A stretch of DNA of 64,000 bases from Mytilus californianus (lineage: Eukaryota; Mollusca; Bivalvia; Mytilida; Mytilidae), in NCBI RefSeq assembly GCF_021869535.1, contig NW_026262723.1:87360324-87424323 (forward strand), written 5' to 3'. Positions 53,634 through 64,000 of this stretch are shown here, piece by piece. A model generated the notes under the pieces. That model made no database searches. It saw nothing but the letters and a program-made list of their open reading frames with translations, and was not told the DNA's origin. Every line of letters starts with the position of its first letter. Position 1 is the stretch's first letter. Position numbers and translations under genes: made by a program.

Positions 53634-56600
53634 ATGTTCTTTATATTTGTGCTTGGTATTCTTATTCATGGAGCATTCCCAGCAGCTCTTGACGACTATG
53701 TTTATCGAAATGACCCGTATTACAAGTTTGAGGAGATTGGGAAAGAGTCAGGACCTGGATATACCATGTATATGATAAATATGACATCACAAAAATGGAA
53801 ATCGGGTAAATATATCTTCATAAGAAAATAAGTGTACAATTCTAAGTATTTAAAAGCTTTCACCGTTGGTATAAACAATTAAAATTTCGTGATGATTATT
53901 ACAAATGCACAACAAAACATTTGACTGTAGTTGTTTCACATTTTATTAATAAAATTTGCACCATTATTGTTATTATTGTTATTTTACCAATTTCTTTAGA
54001 TGAAAACTATACTGGTAATTTAGAAAATTTAACAATGTCATTTTCTCTGCTTTTGATAGAGGACAGACTAGATCATCCGATATGGTGGCATTACTTAGCC
54101 ATAACAATACCAGACACAATTGTGTATAAAGATGCAGCTTTCATGCTGATTGATGGTGGCTCAAATGACGATGCGTGAGTATCAAAAAGTTTTTATATGA
54201 GAGAATAACTCACCGAAGCATATACTTGTCAAAACTGTGATCTGAGGCAAAACACGTTTGATGACTGTATTGATCGCATATATTCTATTGAATTTTTAAA
54301 AATAATGCCACATTTTTCATACGCTTTGAAATTTTATTTTCATCTAAAAATTGACCGGGGTATGTTGGATAGGGTCGAAATTTTGCCTTGCAATTGGCTA
54401 CGTACGGACCCCTCGTAGAGTTGTTGCATAGGTTCTTTAACGTGTTAAGAACGTGGCACTCTCGATACACGGAGCATCGATTTAACGCCCTCATTACCAC
54501 CGGACGTGGCTTGGTGTTTATACTTCCACACAGCACAGTTTTTAGCAAGGGTTACTGTTGGATTGGATGATAGTGAAGCTCAATTGATTACTAATCTTTA
54601 TGACAATAGAGATGATATAAATTTTCCCATCTTGACTTTCCATTTCTATGTTTAAACACTCTTGGATATGGAATATATATCTTTAAGTAGATATAACGTT
54701 CCATGGCGTGCGCATCATATCATGATTTTATATAGAGTGTTTCTGCTCACATTTGTTTATCAATAAAATCTTCATGGGAGAGTTTAATTCACCCAAAAGA
54801 TTATTTAGAGTGGCCGTACCGAAAGAGGCGTCCCTTTTGGCTGTGCGGTATATATAAATACCCAGCTACATTCTGTAGCAAAAGGAGCGTGATTCGTTAC
54901 CAATAGCAAGAATAGATCTCTGATTATTTTCAACAGGTACTTTTCTAATGATATTTCAAAAATCTAAAAGTTCACACCCTTCAGCATGTTCATAACTGAT
55001 TTATTGATTGATTTATTCTCATATGAATATGCGTAAAATTTGGATGTGGATGCTAAGCGACAACAATCTGCAAATATTCATTTGTTAGAGAAAATCTAAC
55101 CAGGTGGCCTCTTTTGATATAATTTTTTTTTTAATTCATCAGATATGTGCAGCAAATAATTATTAAGAAATGGATGATCTGAGATTTTGTAGTCATTACA
55201 TTACTGATGTCTGCCTAAAAAAACTCATCTTTTACAATTGACAGTAAGGAGTAATTTGTGTACTCAAATTTACACTTGATAATACCAAATGACTGTCTTG
55301 TTTTGCACTCTTCATTCAATGTTGCTTTAAAAAATCAATTTGGAAGTACAGCGGCTTACATGGAGTGTAAGAACCCATAACACCTATTTTAGCAGATTGA
55401 GGAATGCAGTTTGCTCTCTATGGCTCTAAGGTTCCAACTCCTTCAGGCAAAGTTGACCTAAGATGAATTGACAATTCTGTTTAGTCCCTTCTTGATCATA
55501 TAGCTGCGAACATTTCGGCGTATTTACGCATTCCTGGCTTTCAGATGTTTATGTTTGAGAGTTCCTGATTAAGGCAAACCCAGAAAAGCGTTGTGGACGC
55601 ACGAAATTTATATATTGTTTATTTCATTTGCTCTCGGTATTTACCAGCAATCTTTGATACGATATTATTTACTATTGTTTTCATCGGTGTTTTGTCGTTT
55701 TATAAATTTAACACAGAGGTTGTAGATTGAGGTAACGCATTTGAACTTACTTTAATTTATGTTGTAGAGAAAGGTAACGCATCGGAACTTACTTTATTTT
55801 AACGTTCTTGTCTGTTTATTGTACTAACAACCTGTAAAGACTCAGTGTGATGTATAACTTGACAAATCACAAATTCAACATATCTGACCATTTTTCGTTA
55901 AACTCTAATCAAACATTGTCAAATACTTATATGAAATCTCAGCGAGTTTTTACTTTAACCATGCATTAACGTTCCTTTTTTGTAAATAGAAAGTCAGACA
56001 ACTGATTCCAGAACATATTCCTAAACTGAAGCTCAACATATACATTTAATGTTTCCTGTAACAGTCCACAATATGCCCGATCTCCATATATAAATTGTTA
56101 GTTATAATATCAAAAATTAAGATATTGCATTATACAATTAAAATTAAAAGACACTTTTTATAAATATTCTATCATTTTGAATTTATCTTTTTTCCACTAG
56201 ACCACCTACTGTTAGTGATAACTTTGTGGCTCTGACCGTAGCCTTTGCTGTATCGACAGGTTGTATTGGTGCTGACTTAAAAATGATTCCTAACCAACCA
56301 ATCGTATTCAAGGTAATCAAATTAATTTCAAATTGATTTTCGGTTTGATTAGACTGACGAAAAGATGTACCGATGATCGATAAATAGCAACAAGACTTAG
56401 TGTTCATTTTTCAAGTACAAAAAAAAGTCTTATATTTATACCCCTTGAAAGTTTGGACGTTTAAATGGACAAGTCTGTATGTATGTCTGAACTAAATTTT
56501 GGGTCTATTTTCCAATTTAAACTTTGCGGAATTGTGCACCTCTTAACTTCGAAAATTTGATATCATTTAGTATGCACTTTGATTTTGGAACTCCTCTCAC

Positions 56601-59600
56601 ATGCTTTATTAGAACTTTCATAAGACTTGAGCATGAAGATTGCCTATAGGTTTTTTTTTTTAAACAGTGAGATATAAATACGTTGTTTATGTGTGTGTTC
56701 TTCGTAATGTCTTCTAAAATATCAGTAAATAAATCTAAAAAAAAAACATTAATGTCAAAAACAATAGTTTCTACCAAAATTGCAACGAACGAATGGTGGA
56801 AATATCACAATAACACGCAGATTTTCACCTTAAAAACTACATGTGTATACACGGTAACGAACATAAGATCATAAATAGATAGTTTCGCTACTGGAGTTAT
56901 TCAGCTATTTCATCTAAACCTATTTAGGTAGTGTATTTGGTGTATTAAATTTCCGCATGTTTTGTAAACTTAGTTTCACTTTTCCGCATAACTTTAAAAA
57001 GTACATGCTACTTTTCCGCAATTTACCTGGTCAGTTTTCAATATTTTTTTAAAGGGTGTATATCTGATCCTTTTAAAATATACGACATTATATAAATAAG
57101 CAGATGGTGTGTAAATGCAAATGAGAAAACTATTCACCTAAAACCAAAGGGCAAATGTATAAACAACATCAGGTCATCGTTATGTTTGTATTTTATCTAA
57201 ATTCACTTTCAAACTGTGTGTGTATGACAAAATCCGCTGAAAATTGTGGAAAATAAAACGTTTTTTTTTTGTTTAAATATAAAAAAAAAGATGTGGTATG
57301 ATTGTCAGTGAGAAAACTCTCCACAAGAGACAAAAAGACACAGAAATTAACAACTATAGATCATCGTATGGCCTTCAACAATGAGCAAAGACCATCCCGC
57401 ATAGTCAGTTAAAAGGCCCCCAAATGACAAATGTCAAACAATTCAAACGAGAAAACTAACGGCCTAATTTATGTACAAAATAATGAACGAAAAACAAATA
57501 TGTTACACAGCAACAAACGACAACCACTGAATTACAGGCTCCTGACTTTGGACAGGCACATATAAAATATTTATCAGAATGATTCCCAAGATTATTTAAT
57601 CATTTTTTTCTAATGAATCTCATCAATACCATATCTGCATCAATAATTAAACATCTAATATTTCAATAGAAAAGTGCTTATTATTCTTCAATATACATTG
57701 TAAATCTTTATTGAAAATAATTGCAGAACAGTGGGCCATATATTTGAGGAAATATTTTTAAAAAAAATGCGGAAACGTAATGTCACTTATACAGTCACAA
57801 ACTTGGCGATTTATACCTTTTAATTATTTGCAAATGATTCAAATTCTATTTTAGAAATAAATAAACTTTACAGCACAAGGTTAATGATTTCAATATTCTA
57901 ATATCTTTAAAAAAAAAACCTTCATGTTTTCCCATTATTTTGGATGCATTTGTAAATGAATATTTTTACCTCCTGAATGCCGTATTGACTTGTAACAGGA
58001 TGATCCAGAACAGAAGAAGAGGAAAGAGGATGCCGTAATTGCATGGACATGGAAAACGTTTGTTGAAAAAAATTCATCGGACCCAGAATTTTTATTACGC
58101 TTTCCTATGACCAAGGTAAATTATATCTATATTATTAGAACTTGTATGCAACATTTATTAAATTGTTCTACATATAATATGATTAGTTTTATTTCAAATG
58201 AAATAATCATCTACCACACCAACCATACAAATTGACGTCTCCAAACAGAGAAACCTACATTCTATTCTAAGCTGTGAATATGCATGTAATATTTTCCACT
58301 GGAAGTTTAGCTAGCAAAAACAACCGCACATTTCGATAGGAATACATTTGCTGTCTTTTAGAATAGTTATACCTTTGGATCATGTTTCATTTGCAACGAT
58401 ATACTAGAATTTCTCTTAAAAAAACAATGAGGGGAAATCCCTGTATGAATAGATTTGAAGACAGAAAAGGGTAGAAAAACAGGAGATTGTTCGCAACATG
58501 TTGAGGCCATAACGTTCTTCTTTTTTCGACATTATGTTAATTGTTTTAAACATTTACATCATTCTTTTCAGGCTAGTGTAAGGGGAATGGATACCATAGC
58601 ATCCATTTCAAAAGAAAAAACCGGAAATGTCATCAATAAATTTTTCATTGCTGGAGCATCCAAGGTATTATCAATAAGAATTTAGCGAATTCAGATTTAG
58701 TCAAACAATAATGTACCTTTAAAGTCTTAATTTTTATAGTTCAATTCATAGATTTACATAACAGAAAAATGCCTAATGACAAGTTCCATATCCGTGTTTA
58801 TTTCTAACTAGGTTTATAAGTGCATGTATTACCTTGGTTAAACCATTAATATCTGATTAGGGACATTACTCCACGCATTTATAGAAAAAGGGTCACGCTT
58901 CAAAAAGAACCAACGAAATATCATTGTTCATATTTATAAGTGCCAGGTTGCTGTTGCCGAGTCAAATTTCTAACTCGAATCAAATATCTACATATCTGTA
59001 CCTTCCTATACATTGCGGACCCTTGAATTGATATATTATATTGTTCTATTTTTGTCGTTCTATCCCACGGGGGAAACCTGAATGGTTCCAAAAAACAGGA
59101 ACTGGCTTCCCCGACAGATGGGTTCGAATACTACCTCTTGTGAGGGGCGTCTGTGGTTATGCGGGGTGAATCAAACACACAAACGTCATACGGCAATGAC
59201 GTAAATGCCTCGCCGGAAATTCATCACGCTAATAGAACAAAAAGATCCATTTCAGAATTATCAATTCAGAGTTGGCTAATTTTGGATCGCTGTTATCCCA
59301 TAAATAAATCAATTCTATAGTATGGCGTCCAGCGTCATGGGATGAGGGATAAATTTGAATTAAACTAATAAAATAAAATGGTGTAATGATGACATAGCAA
59401 TTTATAGTTTTAACTATGAATAATATTGTAAAATACCAGCTTTTATCAGAATGTTGGTTCTAATAAAACTCATGTCTATTCTAAATATGGATTTATCTCT
59501 TTAATCCCATAAAATATGCATTATTCGAAATATCATTTATTTAGTTGAAAAGAGGGCGGTCTTTTTTATTCGTCAAGAAATAATGCCACTAAATAGTGTA

Positions 59601-62600
59601 TGGATAAATAATTCGTTAAAAGGTGATATATTGAGATTAACATATAATTTACCATTTTTTAATACTAGAGAGGGTGGACAACATGGACTACAGCTGCAGT
59701 CGACAAGAGGGTTGTTGCTATGGCACCACTTGTAATGGATCTTCTAAATATGCAAAAGGTAAGAATATTAGCTGCACAGTACTAAATGCATATATAACAG
59801 GTATTTTACTGTATAAAAAAGCATTCACGTAAAAGTACAAAGCATTCTTATACAAATACAGCAGAAATTCTTATAGCCAAAACAATTTACCAATTTTAGA
59901 ATAAAACATAGAAAAAGATAACATGAATTGCCAAAAAAAACAAGCACAGTATAACAGACCACGCTAATCACTAACAACAGTCCTCCGGAAAAAACATACA
60001 TAAAAAAAAATTAGAACAACGGACAACACATGGTTCAGATAGCCTAACTTGGTACAGGCACACAATGTGCTGGGGTCAAACCATGCAGTTTTACGTGCGC
60101 ACAAATCTTCTCTTTTGTCTAACAATAACTTTTGTCATAAAACGAAAACACAATAAAAATCCTGCACAGTGCAGATACCAACAGGATGACCTCTAACTTA
60201 AACAAGAAAATGAAAGAAAAAAAAACAGGAATTGATGACATTGTTTTTTTTCTATTCTTAGAGTCTTCATCACCACTACAGATCTTTAGGTGGCTGGACA
60301 TTTGCCTTCGATGACTACTATCATTTAAATTTCACTCAAGATCTGGATAACCCTAACACTACTAAAATGGCCACATACATTGATCCAATTTGTAGGTATT
60401 CCATTATCAAAATACATAATTACATTCTTTATTCCCAAACGTAGACAAAATAAAATCTGAAGTTGCCCAACCCAACTGGTATTATTATTTTCCAGAGTCT
60501 CAATATTAAGAGTGTATCAAGCAATAACATCAACGATACAAAATGTACTACACCTGATGCGCATTGCGACAATAGTCAATGATGCTCGAGTTCAAAATAT
60601 TTGGAAATCCAATACTTATTAAAAAATTGAGGAGCCGATATTACCAAAATAGACAAAAAGTAAAGCCAAAGCCGAGCAAGGAATTAGAGCTTTGCATGAG
60701 GTTGATATATTCCTTATTCCTCAAGGAATATAATATAGAATTATTATCTTAGCACCAACTTTTAACTTTGGGTGGTAATTGGCTTTTATCAAGTATCTGT
60801 TTCAACCTAAATCATGTTAGCTTGATATTGGGGATAGAGATGTTACATGACAGACGCCTCCCTAACTACGATAACGACACCAGTGTTGTCAAATCCAGAG
60901 ACACAATACCAAACTTTTATTAGCATTAGAAAACTGTTGACTGATATATTTTCCTTTACATAGTAAATATATGGGTGATTTGGCCCTCTATTTGTGTGTT
61001 GCTTTTTTATTTGCGTTGTCAGTCTTTTGTCGGCTTATAGTTTTTCATTTCCCCTTGGATACTTCTCCTCCTTTTCGACATCATATTTTATTTTAAAGAA
61101 TATTAATAATATGACCGCTTTTTGTTTCAAACATACCATTTATTTATGGGGTTTCAATCTTTAATTTAAGAGTACATTTATATTAAAATATGATTTTTTT
61201 TTGTTTCAAGCATATAATAGCAGGTATACATCAATACCCAAAATGATAGTAACAACTGGTGGAGATGAGTTCTTTATACCTGACGATTCTCACTACTACT
61301 TTGGTGAGCTGGATGGTCCTAAACTCCTAAGGTATACATCAGAAGGTTTTGTATAGTGAAGTCAGTACAGAGTGTATGAGTTAAGTACGTTGTCTTTGAA
61401 GTTTATGGCTTATTTGTGAAAGTTGACATGGGTTGAAACTTCAACTCCAAATCTCTTGAAAATAAGATATATAATAAATACAAAAATAAAATAAAATATA
61501 TAATGAATTAGAAAAAAAAAATTATATAATAAAGTATAAAAAAAGATATGTAATAAATTAGAAAAAAATAATAATAATTTTAAAAGTTAAATGTTCAACG
61601 CATATTACAAACAAAATGTTTGTCAGATGATATGACCATGAGTTTAAGCAGAAAATCGCATGTCATTGTAAAGTCCTGAGCAGGAAAACTTGACAAACTA
61701 ATGTTAAAATTGACCACGCAAACTACACTGCAGGAATTGAAATGAAATGAAATGAAAGGAAAGGAAGAAGTGTAACCTAGAGAACTTACCAAAATGAAAG
61801 AATATACAGTTACTTCATAAACACAAAATGATGAACCTCACTAAAAATAGGGTTGAACTTCAGAACTATAAGAAGGTTTCTTTTTTCATATTTCAGTAAA
61901 TGATAAATATGTGTGTTCATGAAATATATCAGATCGGATAATACAGAAAATTTAATGAAATCATAAAGTTCTTTTCTTGAAGAATGAATTAATTTCTTAT
62001 TTGAATTACAAATATACAATGTTTACCTTTAGGAAAGTGCCGAATGCTGAACACAGTATGGCTGGTCATGAAATAGGTCTACTGTTCTCTCTTAGAGCAT
62101 TCTTCTTATCTGTTATCACGGTATGGTTATAATACAAAAAAAAACATATACATTAAATTAGTATATATATAAATTTGATGTAGACCTCAATACTGTGTGT
62201 CTTTTTATTTAAAAAATGTATGGCTCTGATTCATAAGGTCCCTAAAATTATGCTCAAAAGAGATGTTGCAAGAAATAAATGCAATATAAATATGTTTGTG
62301 AAACCTTCATCGCTTCTCATATCTTATAAAATACCTTAAATAAAGGCTGAGATAAAATTTTATAAATATATACGTATTATATTGATAACAGTGTTGATAT
62401 TTGTAAGGACAAAGAAAGGATCTGGTTTATTATTGCCTGACAAAATCATTACGCACACAACAAAAACCCAAATACAACATCTTTGCTAGATGTCGATCAC
62501 GCTACATTTGTGCATTGCATTTGCGGGTAATATCAACAAATCATAAATAATATCTGGCAAAGAATATATTGAATACTTTCATAAATTTCCCGACAATCTC

Positions 62601-62954
62601 AATGTGAAACAGAGAAACAATACAAACATTTAGACAACCAGATATATTTTAGAAAACTTGCCAGGAAATTAGTATGAATAGGTCAAATAATTTGGATGAA
62701 TTGGATATTAACAATTTCAATAAACAAACTAGCAGAAAGCGAGAAAATAAATTACCACACATATGAGAATTGACCTGAAGAACAATACGCTATAACTGTA
62801 ACATTACTTGCAGACTACATTTTCTATCCACAAATACATGTAGCATTCTTGTCATAAATTAAACGAACGTACATTATGTCGCTTATACAATTTCCTTTTA
62901 TCAATTTACTTATAGAATACAACATTACCAGACATGGGTTGGCAGAAAGAATTT
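53634..62954 (+). CDS. PhoPQ-activated pathogenicity-related / AprA-like secreted protein (10 exons, C-terminus beyond window)
   Basis: Exons: 53634-53805, 54060-54174, 56201-56312, 57999-58115, 58572-58664, 59669-59758, 60262-60391, 61211-61331, 62033-62120 and 62916-62954. All have GT..AG introns and matching phases, totalling 359 codons. A signal peptide (MFFIFVLGILIHGAFPA) is followed by 'LDDYVYRNDPYYKFE', the usual start of this family. Family motifs in order: 'MTSQKW', 'HPIWWHYLAITIPD', 'GGGSNDD'-equivalent 'DGGSNDDA', 'STGCIGADLKMIPNQPIVF', 'DAVIAWTWKTF', 'RFPMTKASVRGMDTI', 'FFIAGASKRGWTTWTTAAVD', 'DLLNMQK', 'HHHYRSLGGW', 'IDPISYNSRYTSIPKMI', 'TTGGDEFFIPDDS', 'VPNAEHSMAGH'. GASKRG is the nucleophile-elbow-like Ser region; the Asp (GGDEF) and His (AEHS) complete an alpha/beta-hydrolase-like triad by position. 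Relatives include bacterial PqaA and Dictyostelium AprA, a secreted proliferation repressor. Enzymatic substrate unknown. An upstream TTG-initiated extension is rejected. Confidence 0.88.
54350..54570. repeat. GC-richer insert in intron 2 of the AprA-like gene
   Basis: About 220 bp of higher GC (TTGGCTACGTACGGACCCCT, CGCCCTCATTACCACCGGAC) with open frames on both strands but no splice signals that fit. The phrase CACCGGACGTGGC also occurs in R2 at ~41590 (ACCGGACGTGGCAGG). Likely a repeat fragment. Confidence 0.35.
55555..55615 (+). repeat. R1-related repeat in intron 2
   Basis: GAGAGTTCCTGATTAAGGCA, CCCAGAAAAGCGTTGTGGAC, GCACGAAATTTATAT. Matches the segment at 7416-7490. Confidence 0.5.
57095..57570 (+). 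repeat. Two R2 copies in intron 3
   Basis: 57095-57190 is a partial, diverged copy ('AAATGCAAATGAGAAAACTATTCACCTAAAACCAAAGGGC'). 57283-57570 is a good copy (AAAGATGTGGTATGATTGTC, GGCCTTCAACAATGAGC, 'CAGGCTCCTGACTTTGGACAGGCACATA'). Confidence 0.65.
59920..60110 (+). repeat. Degenerate R2-like segment in intron 6
   Basis: 'GCCTAACTTGGTACAGGCACACAATGTGCTGGGGTCAAACCATG' resembles the distal R2 part; upstream similarity is weak. Confidence 0.35.
60535..60592 (-). repeat. Dispersed repeat R1, degenerate, in intron 7
   Basis: ACACCTGATGCGCATTGCGA then TCAATGATGCTCGAG, reverse orientation. Confidence 0.5.
60995..61075 (+). repeat. Dispersed repeat R3, truncated, in intron 7
   Basis: GTGTTGCTTTTTTATTTGCG, TTGTCAGTCTTTTGTCGGCT, CTTCTCCTCCTTTT follow the R3 order. 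Confidence 0.45.
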
Positions 62955-63504
62955 GTAAGTATTTTACTGCAATACAGAAAAAGTTAAGACGTAATTTGAA
63001 AGTTGCTTTGTTGAAAAATAATAAAAGAAGCAGCCAAATGTCACAATAAAAATGAACCTAGTCATCTTTTTTTTAGAAGAATAACAATTTAGGTTGAGCA
63101 GATTTTACAAAAATGTCACCGGAATCGCAAAATCCCGTGACATTTACAGGTATTTTCATTTTTGAGATCTGTAAATTTAAATGACAGGAGTGTTATATTT
63201 ATATAAATGTTTAATGTAAATTTGAATCTCTATTTCATCTTCCACATTGTATAGGTTTGAGTACTGCACTTGCATATTTAGTACTGATTAAGGATTTTAG
63301 TTACTTACATTTACATATTTTCCTTATATTTTGTAACATCACTGGCATTTTCCTAAATTGAAAGACTTGCCCAACCATCCATATCTTTGTCAATTTATTT
63401 TCAGAATTAATTTGATTTCTTCCTTATTTTTTCATACATACCAACCAAGTCATGGCTGTAACCTACCCTTAAGTAGTAAAATGGAGGAGGCAGTAATTCA
63501 CACT

Positions 63505-63885
63505 CTAAAAATTGTGTTTAGAGCCTAAACACTTTCTTAAACACATTTATGAAACCGATTTTTGACATGTTTTAAATCTAAACATGTTTGATATTTAATG
63601 TGCTAACAGCCTTAACGTGTCAAGCTATAAAGTGCTTAGACTGTAAATATGTTTAGCTGTAAAGTGTTTAGACTAGAAACGTGTTTAGCTGAAAAGTGCT
63701 TAGACTGTAAACATGTTTAGCTGTGAAGTGTTTTATCTGGAAACATGTTTAGCTGTGAAGTGTTTTTATCTGGAAACATGTTTAGCTGTGAAATGTTTTA
63801 TCTGGAAACATGTTTAGTTGTGAAGTGTTTTGTCTGGAAATGCGTTTAGCTGTGAAGTGTTTTGAATGTTAACAATGTATAGATC
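63505..63885 (+). repeat. ~32-bp minisatellite in the last visible intron
   Basis: About nine to ten units of roughly 32-33 bp, best in 63655-63860 (GTGTTTTATCTGG AAACATGTTTAGCTGTGAA type). Early units read CTTAGACTGTAAACATGTTT and later ones ATCTGGAAACATGTTTAGC, so the array shows a gradient of variants. It is preceded by an inverted pair (GTGTTTAGAGCCTAAACAC, 63518-63536). Confidence 0.8.
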
Positions 63886-63968
63886 ATAAAGGGTCGTGAA
63901 GAAACATGTTTATCATTTTAGTGTGAGAAGCCGTTATTTCATTAGGCCTAAATTTAACTAATTTTCAG

Positions 63969-64000
63969 GAAGGCTGGTTTGTCAAACGTTTATTAATTAT
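63969..64000 (+). CDS. Possible exon 11 (start) of the AprA-like gene
   Basis: TAATTTTCAG ends at 63968, and the following frame in phase 0 reads EGWFVKRLLI up to the window edge. Phase agrees with exon 10, but the peptide is too short to recognise. Confidence 0.35.

Noticed and set aside
59090..59175. tRNA-like segment with GGGTTCGAATAC (B-box-like)
   Set aside because: No matching A box, acceptor stem or cloverleaf could be traced; possibly a fragment of a tRNA-derived repeat.
63505..63885. CRISPR-like regular array
   Set aside because: Units are contiguous, graded tandem repeats without unique spacers, in an intron of a eukaryotic gene.

Overview
The window looks like nuclear DNA from a bivalve mollusc, most likely a mussel. 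The DNA is AT-rich with sparse genes. Spliceosomal introns are present (GT..AG, phases that match across ten exons). The intergenic space is filled with several dispersed repeat families, MITE-like and foldback-like elements, tandem duplications and decayed retroelement pieces. The species assignment is inference from this repeat landscape.

The first 46 kb carries a cluster of five divergent otopetrin-like membrane proteins (putative 12-TM proton channels), here called OtopL-1 to OtopL-5. OtopL-1 (3713-5197) is on the minus strand. OtopL-2 (11173-12804), OtopL-3 (18966-20471), OtopL-4 (32080-33576) and OtopL-5 (43796-45277) are on the plus strand. Each is one uninterrupted coding exon of 493-543 aa. 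Each has a good 3' splice-site sequence 7-10 nt before the chosen ATG (11 nt in OtopL-5), so a 5'UTR intron is likely. All five keep an acidic dileucine motif (ExxxLL) in the cytosolic loop between the two six-helix halves. OtopL-3 and OtopL-4 are the youngest pair: their upstream flanks are also homologous, and they share a 121-nt identical tract suggestive of gene conversion. A broken copy of the OtopL-5 3' end lies at 45516-46860, split by a repeat insertion.

Several non-coding elements share one architecture: inverted arms built from iterated short motifs, with a different motif in each element. They lie at 2411-3690, 20488-24694 (with another nested at 21733-22455), 24711-26047 and 38484-39172. 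Two of them start within about 25 bp of an OtopL stop codon. Other repeats are a 0.78-kb TIR element (33771-34553), a long perfect-looking hairpin (37721-37903), a 761-bp tandem duplication (35345-36858) and a recent 1.93-kb tandem duplication (46772-50627).

From 53634 to the right edge lies a multi-exon gene for a secreted protein of the PhoPQ-activated pathogenicity-related / AprA-like family (alpha/beta-hydrolase-like). Ten exons (359 codons, all phases consistent) are in the window and the C-terminal part runs off the right edge. Its introns hold dispersed repeats and a ~32-bp minisatellite at 63505-63885.
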